Part shown: piece after piece, positions 1-5,518 of the stretch
How the letters are laid out: each line of letters starts with the position of its first letter
How positions within the stretch are numbered: the stretch's first letter is position 1
Source of the DNA: DAIPHL01 sp036771375
GTDB lineage: Bacteria > Synergistota > Synergistia > Synergistales > Synergistaceae
Length of the DNA stretch: 14,324 nt
NCBI GenBank assembly: GCA_036771375.1
Contig: DAIPHL010000048.1
Coordinates: 1-14,324, forward strand
Reading direction: 5' to 3'
Notes under the pieces: generated by a model
What the model saw: only the letters and a program-made list of their open reading frames with translations
Databases searched by the model: none
What the model was told of the DNA's origin: nothing
Position numbers and translations under genes: made by a program

Positions 1-137
1 GGTCGGCGGATAACAGCCACCTACCCGAGTCGGGCTGCGCTCTTTTCGAATTTCTCCTCTGGCGGGGAGAGACGTCCTTCCGGGAATCCGTCGACCCCTA
101 CTACGCAAGCGTCCGAAAGCTGCTTCGCAAAAGGTAG
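1..137 (+). CDS. C-terminal end of an unrecognised protein (5' truncated by window)
   Basis: Reading from base 3, the plus strand is open for 44 codons to a TAG at 135-137. Codon third positions are mostly G or C, as in the certain genes of this window. The visible tail is amphipathic and ends in a basic stretch (SVRKLLRKR). I do not recognise the family from 44 residues, and the rest of the gene lies outside the window. It is followed by 123 bp with a promoter-like sequence before the next gene, so the two are probably separate units. The reading could be chance, but codon use and the same direction as the next gene favour a real gene end. Confidence 0.45.
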   Translation, partial: SADNSHLPESGCALFEFLLWRGETSFRESVDPYYASVRKLLRKR

Positions 138-216
138 GAGGGAAAGTCCCCCTCCGTTAAAGAGAGTGACGACCGTTTCGCGCCTTTTTGCCTATTTGGG
201 ATACGGATCGATGACG

Positions 217-253
217 TATAATGCTTACAAATTGAAGTCATACGGTAAAGGAG
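217..253 (+). promoter_or_regulatory. Putative promoter -10 and ribosome binding site for the BI-1 gene
   Basis: A perfect TATAAT lies at 217-222. The best -35 at 16-bp spacing is TTTGGG (195-200), which is weak. GGAG at 250-253 lies 7 nt before the ATG at 261. The predicted leader is about 30 nt, with no obvious regulatory structure. Confidence 0.5.
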
Positions 254-260
254 AGAGACG

Positions 261-968
261 ATGCAGGAGTTGAAATCGTACGGAAAAATCACAAGCGGAA
301 GCGAGATTCTGGTACAGGGGTTCATGGCAAAGGTTTACCTCTGGATGGCGCTGGGGCTCTGCGCGACCGGTCTGATCGCCTACTATACCTCGTCCTCCGA
401 GCAGATTCTATACATGCTTCTCGGAAAGAGCAGGCTTCCCTTTTTCATCCTGTTGGGCGCCGAGATCGGCATCGTTCTGTATCTGTCCTCCAGGATCACG
501 ACGTTGAACCCGGCCACGGCGAACACGCTCTTTTTTGTCTACGCCGCCCTCAACGGACTGACGCTCGCGCCGATCTTTCTGGTCTACACGCAGGAGTCCA
601 TCTCGTCGGCGTTCTTCTCCGCGGCCGCGACGTTCGGAGCCATGAGCGCCTACGGCACGTTGACAAAAAGGGACCTGTCGGGGCTCGGCAGCTTCCTGCA
701 GATGGGCGTGATCGGTCTTCTGATCGCCTTGCTGATCAACATGTTCGTCGGCAACTCGAAGGCGGACCTCGTCATATCGATCATGGGCGTGCTCATCTTC
801 ACGGGGCTCACCGCCTTCGACACGCAGAAACTCCGCCGGCTCTCCCAGGAGCTCTCCTTCCGGGAGGAGGAACAGAGCAACCTGTCGATCCTGGGCGCGC
901 TGACGCTCTATCTGGATTTCATCAACATGTTCCTCTTCCTGCTCCGCATCCTGGGGCGGAGAAAGTAG
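261..968 (+). CDS. Bax inhibitor-1/YccA (TMBIM/YetJ-type) family membrane protein
   Basis: This 235-residue inner-membrane protein belongs to the BI-1/YccA family. Family members include Bacillus YetJ, a pH-sensitive calcium leak channel, and E. coli YccA, which modulates the FtsH protease. Seven hydrophobic segments are visible at roughly 24-42, 59-77, 87-108, 114-132, 145-163, 169-187 and 208-230. The two family signatures near the C-terminus are present: TAFDTQKLR (about 184-192) and LYLDFINMFLFLLR (about 216-229). They carry the acidic pair D187 and D219, which match the di-aspartyl pH sensor of YetJ. The length is normal for the family. The ATG at 261 has GGAG 7 nt upstream. The gene stands alone, convergent with the citrate lyase operon across a 520-bp gap. 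The family call is secure; the physiological role here is unknown. Confidence 0.93.
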   Translation: MQELKSYGKITSGSEILVQGFMAKVYLWMALGLCATGLIAYYTSSSEQILYMLLGKSRLPFFILLGAEIGIVLYLSSRITTLNPATANTLFFVYAALNGLTLAPIFLVYTQESISSAFFSAAATFGAMSAYGTLTKRDLSGLGSFLQMGVIGLLIALLINMFVGNSKADLVISIMGVLIFTGLTAFDTQKLRRLSQELSFREEEQSNLSILGALTLYLDFINMFLFLLRILGRRK

Positions 969-1043
969 GCGCCCGAGCCCGGACGAAGAAACTTCGGCCG
1001 CATGAATTCCCGTCCACGTTTTCGTAATTTCGTCACAGTTCAC

Positions 1044-1096
1044 CCAGATGCCGATCGCCCGTTTGAACGGACGATCGGCGTCTGGCATGGATTTTT
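1044..1096 (+). terminator. Large near-perfect hairpin followed by T5, probable terminator of the BI-1 gene
   Basis: The arms 1044-1062 and 1067-1085 pair almost perfectly: CCAGATGCCGATCG against CGATCGGCGTCTGG, then one C/A mismatch, then CCGTT with AACGG around a TTGA tip. This gives about 18 pairs including one G-T. A TTTTT tract at 1092-1096 starts 6 nt after the stem, further than in canonical intrinsic terminators. No T-tract follows on the minus strand, so if it terminates transcription it acts on the plus-strand gene ending at 968. Alternatively it is a mobile palindromic element. Confidence 0.45.
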
Positions 1097-1167
1097 CGGC
1101 CGTAAAGAACACGTCGAACTTTGCTTTATGGTTTTGCGCAAAATACATCCCGTCTGGTAAGAATCCG

Positions 1168-1340
1168 CTATCCTGCTACATTTGCAGCCTCGTCCATCGG
1201 CATTTCAGCCAGGTGTTTCATAGACATATACTGTTTTGTCCCCCAGCGGCTGGCCGTCACGTGTCTGAGCCTGGCACAGACGAGCATCAGGGCTGACTTC
1301 CCGTCCGGGAACGTTCCCTCTACGCGCGTACGGCGGCGGC
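1168..1340 (-). pseudogene. Remnant of an IS256/Mutator-family transposase, C-terminal end only
   Basis: Read on the minus strand from about 1340 to a TAG at 1168-1170, the translation runs RRRTRVEGTFPDGKSALMLV and then CARLRHVTASRWGTKQYMSM followed by KHL. This matches the C-terminal tail of Mutator-class transposases (an RRRT-x-V-x-G-x-FP segment, then a helix ending near the W-x-x-KKYM-x-MKHL motif). Only about 55 residues remain. The DDE catalytic region and the N-terminus are absent, and upstream the frame loses resemblance to the family. Downstream on the minus strand the palindrome TTTTGCGCAAAA (about 1132-1143) may be what is left of the IS end. It is a non-functional scar between two convergent units. 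Confidence 0.7.
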
Positions 1341-1412
1341 AGAATTTCGTCTTATCGGCACAACGTGACAACTCACCCGTTACGACGCCGCAGGCTTTCC
1401 TTACCCTGTAGG

Positions 1413-1448
1413 ACAGGAGATGGAGGGACCGAGCGCTCCATCTCCTCT
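1413..1448 (-). terminator. Strong inverted repeat downstream of citF, possible operon end
   Basis: AGGAGATGGAG (1415-1425) and CTCCATCTCCT (1436-1446) are perfect 11-bp arms around a 10-nt loop. It lies 45 bp beyond the citF stop. No T-tract follows in either direction, so it is not a classical intrinsic terminator; it could be a 3'-end stabilising structure or a processing site. The 1413-1417 part of the left arm (ACAGG) can instead pair with CCTGT at 1405-1409, so two alternative structures compete. Confidence 0.35.
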
Positions 1449-1491
1449 GTACCCGCAACGACGAAATCGACGGCATCTACGGTTGGACCGG

Positions 1492-3057
1492 TTATCTCTT
1501 TACCTTGAACACACTGTCTATCAACGTGCCGTCGCGATATTCCACGACCGCGACGACGTCACCCTCGTCCCGGACGGGAGCGTCGGGAGTGCCCGTCATC
1601 TTCTCGATCTTCTTCTTGAGATCGTGGATGTCCACAACCGGCAATCCTGCCCTGGTTGCGCTCTCCAGCAGGTCCTTTCTCCTCGGATTGATCAAAACAC
1701 CCCGCTCCGTGACGATCGCGTCCACCGTCTCGCCGGGTGTCGTCACGTTTGCGACCCTGTCCTTTATCGAACAGACGCCACCGCGGAAGGACGGCGCCAC
1801 GACGATCGCAAGAGACGCCCCGGCTGCCGTATCGCAGTGTCCTCCCGACGCACCCCGGAGCACACCATCGTTGCCGATCAGGACATTCACGTTGAAGTCG
1901 ACGTCGAAATCGAGCGCGGCCAGTATGACACAATCGAGGTTGTGCACCAGACATCCGGGGTTGAAGGGATTCGCGTACCAGGAGGCGTCGATCTCCCTGT
2001 GACTCGGGTTGCCGGCGACGGATTCGGTCACCAGTGCATCGAAACTCTGCACGTCGAAAAGGGTTCTGAACAGTCCCTTCTCCAACATTCTGGACATGTG
2101 CCCCGAAATACCCCCCAGGCCGAAAGAACCCACGATCCCCTTGGCATGCATGTATTCTTCGAGATAGACGGACACCGCGAGACTCGCTCCACCGACCCCC
2201 ATCTGGAACGAAAACCCGGGCGCAACGATGCCGGAGGCTTTCATCAGCCGAAACGTATCCTTCGCGATTCTGAGATCGACCGGATTCCGCGTGATGCGAG
2301 CCGCCCCGGTCGCGATCCTTTTGGGATCCCCGATACTCGGCACGACGACGACCTGGTCCACCCGGTACTGAGGGATCGAAATATTTTTATCGACCGGGTA
2401 ATCCACGAGATTGTCGGTCACGGCGATCACGTGTTTCGCAAAGATCGCGTCCGTGATGGCATATCCGAGGGAACCGCACGCACCCGGCCCCGCGGAGCCG
2501 GAGATGTTTCCCAGAGGATCACAGGACGGCGCGGCCAAAAAGGCCACGTCGATGTCGATCTGTCCCCCCTCGATCGCCCTCGCGCGCCCGCCATGGGAGC
2601 GTATGACCACGGGAATGTCCGCTTCACCGCTGGATATCAGTTTGCCGAGCTCTCCACGCACGCCCGACGTGTAGAGTCGCCCGATCAGGCCACAGCGGAT
2701 ATAGTCGGCGACACAGTCATGGGCATCGGGAATGGAGCTCGGGGCAAAGGTGAGGTTTTTGAACCCCATTTTTTTGAGAACCTCGAGCACCATGGGGATT
2801 ACGGCGTCCCCGTTCCGAAGATGGTGATGGAACGATACGGTCATCCCGTCCTCCAACCCCGATCGTCTGACCGCTTCTTCGACGCTCGCGACGACCTTGT
2901 TTTTCGTCCTTTCGACCGTCCTCTGTTTTGCGGACGCCCCCGGAAGCGGTTTCAACGCATCTATGACACCAAAGGGCGTCTCATAGGGGCGAAACGTGCC
3001 AACGCCCGGAAGTTCGAGCGGCACTTTTCTCCCGAGCGAGTTGAGCGTCAGTTTCAT
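1492..3057 (-). CDS. citF: Citrate lyase alpha subunit (citrate:acetyl-ACP transferase)
   Basis: This 521-residue protein is the alpha subunit of the citrate lyase complex. It exchanges the acetyl group on the acyl-carrier subunit CitD for citrate, giving citryl-ACP (EC 2.8.3.10). The family's full length (about 510-520) is present. It has the N-terminal GVIDALKPLPG region, a Gly-rich segment near 245-262 in the translation, the MGVGGASLAVSVYLEEYM and GSFGLGGISGHMSRMLE blocks, and the C-terminal RGGVCSIKDRV and VTERGVLINPRRKDL blocks. The ATG at 3057 overlaps the citE stop by 4 bp (ATGA), with GAGGAGG 10 nt upstream inside citE, so translation is coupled. It is the last gene of the acn-icd-citDEF operon. 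Citramalate lyase alpha is a homologous alternative, but the aconitase and isocitrate dehydrogenase upstream favour citrate. Confidence 0.93.
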   Translation of the reverse strand: MKLTLNSLGRKVPLELPGVGTFRPYETPFGVIDALKPLPGASAKQRTVERTKNKVVASVEEAVRRSGLEDGMTVSFHHHLRNGDAVIPMVLEVLKKMGFKNLTFAPSSIPDAHDCVADYIRCGLIGRLYTSGVRGELGKLISSGEADIPVVIRSHGGRARAIEGGQIDIDVAFLAAPSCDPLGNISGSAGPGACGSLGYAITDAIFAKHVIAVTDNLVDYPVDKNISIPQYRVDQVVVVPSIGDPKRIATGAARITRNPVDLRIAKDTFRLMKASGIVAPGFSFQMGVGGASLAVSVYLEEYMHAKGIVGSFGLGGISGHMSRMLEKGLFRTLFDVQSFDALVTESVAGNPSHREIDASWYANPFNPGCLVHNLDCVILAALDFDVDFNVNVLIGNDGVLRGASGGHCDTAAGASLAIVVAPSFRGGVCSIKDRVANVTTPGETVDAIVTERGVLINPRRKDLLESATRAGLPVVDIHDLKKKIEKMTGTPDAPVRDEGDVVAVVEYRDGTLIDSVFKVKR

Positions 3058-3962
3058 ATCGATTCTCCCTCCTCGTCGTAATCGTACAGCAGAGCCATGG
3101 CGACAAGGCTTTCGGCGCGTCTCACAACCGGGACGTCGATCATCTTTCCATCGAGCGCGATGACGCCCTTTCCCTCCTTTGCCGCGGCGTTCGCCGCTTC
3201 GACAACCCGCCTCGCCTTTTTCAGCTCCTTTTCGTCCGGACGATACGCACTGTGGATGACATCGATCTGGCTCGGATGAATCGCCGCTTTGCCCGTAAAA
3301 CCAAGCTGAACGATCGTTTTCGTCTCGTTATACAATCCGTCGGGATCATTTATATCCGCCCAGACCGTATCGAAGGCGAAGACTCCGGCCGCGCGGGCGG
3401 CGACGACCACCCGGCTGCGGGCGTAAAATAACTCCCGTCCTTCTTTCGTCTTTTGAACCCCCATGTCGGCGGTCAGATCCTGTCCTCCGAGGGTGAGGGC
3501 AGAGACCCTCGGCGAGGCGGAGGCGATCGCAAAGGCGTTTTCGATGCCGATCGCAGTTTCCAACATTGCATGCAGCTGGATACGACCGACCTCCAAACCG
3601 TTCTCCCTCTCTATGTCGGCGATCAGCTCATCCGCAAGCCGGACGTCGTCGGGTGAGTTGGTCTTTGGCAGGCGCACGGCATCCGGCGCAAAGGGGACGA
3701 CGGCGCGAAGATCTTTCTCGAAGTAGGGGGTATCCGATGGGTTGACCCTCACGGTGACGATCAATTCCTCGAAGTCGAACCCCTCGAGAAAAGACCGAAC
3801 CATCTTACGAGCAGCGTCCTTTTCCGTCTGTGCGATGGCATCCTCGAGATCGAGCAGGATGCTGTCGGCCCCGAAGATCGGAGCATGTTGTATCATCCCC
3901 GGAGAATCTCCCGGAATGTACAACATCGAGCGACAGGGACGCGATTTTTTTGTCCCGGTCAT
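3054..3962 (-). CDS. citE: Citrate lyase beta subunit (citryl-ACP lyase)
   Basis: This 302-residue TIM-barrel protein cleaves citryl-ACP to acetyl-ACP and oxaloacetate (EC 4.1.3.34). The N-terminal RSMLYIPGDSPGM (11-23) and LLDLEDAI (36-43) blocks are typical of the CitE/HpcH family. R72 lies in VRVN. The probable Mg ligands are E135 (in MLETAIG) and D162 (in GGQDLTADMG). The C-terminal AAIHPSQI block is also present. Length is normal. The ATG at 3962 overlaps the citD stop by 4 bp, with GGAGG 10 nt upstream; its own stop overlaps citF by 4 bp. The three subunits are thus translationally coupled and likely made in fixed ratio. Stand-alone CitE-like proteins act on other CoA esters, but the citD and citF neighbours make the lyase complex clear. 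Confidence 0.94.
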   Translation of the reverse strand: MTGTKKSRPCRSMLYIPGDSPGMIQHAPIFGADSILLDLEDAIAQTEKDAARKMVRSFLEGFDFEELIVTVRVNPSDTPYFEKDLRAVVPFAPDAVRLPKTNSPDDVRLADELIADIERENGLEVGRIQLHAMLETAIGIENAFAIASASPRVSALTLGGQDLTADMGVQKTKEGRELFYARSRVVVAARAAGVFAFDTVWADINDPDGLYNETKTIVQLGFTGKAAIHPSQIDVIHSAYRPDEKELKKARRVVEAANAAAKEGKGVIALDGKMIDVPVVRRAESLVAMALLYDYDEEGESI

Positions 3963-4237
3963 GATGGGTTCGCCTCCATCGCACGTTCGATCGCCGTCTC
4001 TACCCTCGCCCGAAGCGTTACCTCGAGCGCTCCCTGATCCTGAACGGTGACCTTCGCGTTTTTAACGGAGTGCTCTTCCAGTATCTTTCGGACGAGTTTT
4101 TCCGTCCTCGCCAGGAAAAGCCCCCGATTCGCCCCGTTGTATTCCATTCCCGCGGCATTCGTCGGAGTGACGGTGACCAGGCAATCCGACGACTCCAGCG
4201 AACCCGCGCTCGCGGTTCTGAGTATCCCTGCGGACAA
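3959..4237 (-). CDS. citD: Citrate lyase gamma subunit (acyl carrier protein), TTG start
   Basis: This is the small carrier subunit of citrate lyase, 92 residues with the start chosen here. It carries the 2'-(5''-triphosphoribosyl)-3'-dephospho-CoA group on a serine. The N-terminal AGSLESSD motif contains the attachment serine (S16 with this start; Ser14 in the Klebsiella protein). The frame is open upstream to an ATG at 4300, but that start would overlap the 3' end of icd and add about 20 residues not seen in the family. TTG at 4237-4235 has GGAGG (4250-4246) 8 nt upstream and gives an N-terminus of normal length. A GTG at 4246 is a less likely option. The gene lies 46 bp after icd and overlaps citE by 4 bp. 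No citC, citX or citG, which make or attach the prosthetic group, is in the window. Confidence 0.88.
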   Translation of the reverse strand: MSAGILRTASAGSLESSDCLVTVTPTNAAGMEYNGANRGLFLARTEKLVRKILEEHSVKNAKVTVQDQGALEVTLRARVETAIERAMEANPS

Positions 4238-4283
4238 TGTGCCCACCTCCAATTCATAGACCGTTATCCCCGCTTCGCAGATT

Positions 4284-5483
4284 CTACAACCTGGACGCAA
4301 TCTCCTTCAGAAAGTCAACCGTGTTCACAGCCCGTTTCCCGCTCTTCTTCGCAAGACCGTAAAGATCCTTCGTCATGATCCCGGACTCGATCGTGGAGAT
4401 CGACGCCTTCTCCATCCTGTCGGCGAACGAGGAGAGCTCCGGCGTTCCATCGAGTTCCCCTCTCTTGCGAAGCGCACCGCTCCAGGCAAATATCGTGGCC
4501 ATCGCATTGGTCGAGGTCTCCTCTCCATTAAGGTGCTTGTAATAGTGGCGCGTAACCGTACCATGGGCCGCCTCGTATTCGAAATATCCGTCCGGTGAGA
4601 CCAACACCGACGTCATCATGGCCAAGCTCCCAAAAGCCGTCGCCACCATATCGGACATGACATCGCCGTCATAATTCTTGCACGCCCAGATGAAACCACC
4701 CTCCGAGCGGATCACCCTCGCAACGGCGTCGTCGATCAGGGTATAGAAATATTCGATTCCGGCCTTGTCGAAACGATCTTTGTACTCGGCCTCGAAAATA
4801 TCCTGAAAGAGATCCTTGAAATGGTGATCGTATTTTTTCGAAATCGTATCCTTCGTGGAGAACCAAAGCGGCTGTTTTGTGGAGAGCGCATAGTTGAAAC
4901 AAGCGCGCGCAAAGCTCGATATGGATTTGTCCATGTTGTGCATCCCCATCGCCACGCCAGGTCTCCTGAAATCCTGGACCAGCTCGCGCTGTACGTCTCC
5001 TTCGTCCGACGTATAGACGAGCTCCACCTTCCCCGGCTTTGTCACGGACATCTCCGTCGCCTTGTATATGTCTCCGTACGCATGTCTTGCGATCGTGATC
5101 GGCTTCTTCCACGTACGCACGGAAGGCTTGATGCAGTCGACCAGGATCGGCGTGCGAAAGACCGTGCCGTCCAGAATCGCCCGGATCGTTCCGTTGGGGC
5201 TTCTCCACATCTGCTTCAGTTTGTATTCCTCCACCCGCTGCGCGTTCGGCGTGATGGTCGCACATTTGACCGCCACGCCATACTTCTTCGTCGCCTCGGC
5301 CGCCTCGATGGTAATCCTGTCCCCCGTCTCGTCGCGTCTTTTCAGACCGAGATCGTAGTACTCCGTTTTCAGGTCGATATACGGATAGAGCAGTATCTCC
5401 TTTATCTTGCTCCATATGATGCGGGTCATCTCGTCTCCGTCCATTTCGACCAGAGGTGTCGTCATTCTTATTCTTTTGCCCAT
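4284..5483 (-). CDS. icd: NADP-dependent isocitrate dehydrogenase, type II (dimeric, eukaryote-like)
   Basis: This 399-residue protein interconverts isocitrate and 2-oxoglutarate + CO2. It resembles the type II homodimeric enzymes (human IDH1/2-like) rather than E. coli Icd. MDGDEMTR spans 14-21. The substrate loop MWRSPNGTIR spans 92-101, with S95 and R101, and R110 and R133 lie further on. Y140 is in the DIYKATEM block. The metal-binding NYDGDVMSD (270-278) supplies D274 and D278. AAHGTVTRHY (305-314) contains R312 and H313, which contact the 2'-phosphate of NADP, so NADP(H) is the expected cofactor. The ATG at 5483 has GGAG 8 nt upstream; a GTG at 5492 overlaps that SD and is rejected. It lies 35 bp after the aconitase and 46 bp before citD. 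NADP use is compatible with reductive carboxylation in this operon (inference). Confidence 0.94.
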   Translation of the reverse strand: MGKRIRMTTPLVEMDGDEMTRIIWSKIKEILLYPYIDLKTEYYDLGLKRRDETGDRITIEAAEATKKYGVAVKCATITPNAQRVEEYKLKQMWRSPNGTIRAILDGTVFRTPILVDCIKPSVRTWKKPITIARHAYGDIYKATEMSVTKPGKVELVYTSDEGDVQRELVQDFRRPGVAMGMHNMDKSISSFARACFNYALSTKQPLWFSTKDTISKKYDHHFKDLFQDIFEAEYKDRFDKAGIEYFYTLIDDAVARVIRSEGGFIWACKNYDGDVMSDMVATAFGSLAMMTSVLVSPDGYFEYEAAHGTVTRHYYKHLNGEETSTNAMATIFAWSGALRKRGELDGTPELSSFADRMEKASISTIESGIMTKDLYGLAKKSGKRAVNTVDFLKEIASRL

Positions 5484-5518
5484 TTCCTTCACTCCATTTC
5501 GTTTTTTTCGATCGTCTT

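Larger units (their letters stand above)
969..1491. other. Intergenic region of 523 bp with no intact gene
   Basis: This gap separates the plus-strand BI-1 gene from the convergent minus-strand operon that ends with citF. It holds the 1044-1085 hairpin, the transposase scar at 1168-1340 and the 1415-1446 hairpin. Other open frames crossing it overlap these features in alternative frames and show no family signature. The mix of a decayed transposase and palindromes marks it as an old insertion site. Confidence 0.6.

Noticed and set aside
137..155. GGAGGG...CCCTCC hairpin right after the first partial gene
   Set aside because: The 6-bp stem is not followed by a T-tract, so it is too weak to call a terminator.
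408..1148. Long minus-strand open frame opposite the BI-1 gene
   Set aside because: Its product is a low-complexity Arg/Glu/Asp/Gly-rich string typical of the antisense of a GC-rich gene, and the sense frame is a clear membrane protein.
1420..3081. Long plus-strand open frame antisense to citF (553 codons)
   Set aside because: It is rich in Arg, Asp, His and Gly with no family signature and mirrors citF codon structure. The citF match on the minus strand is unambiguous.
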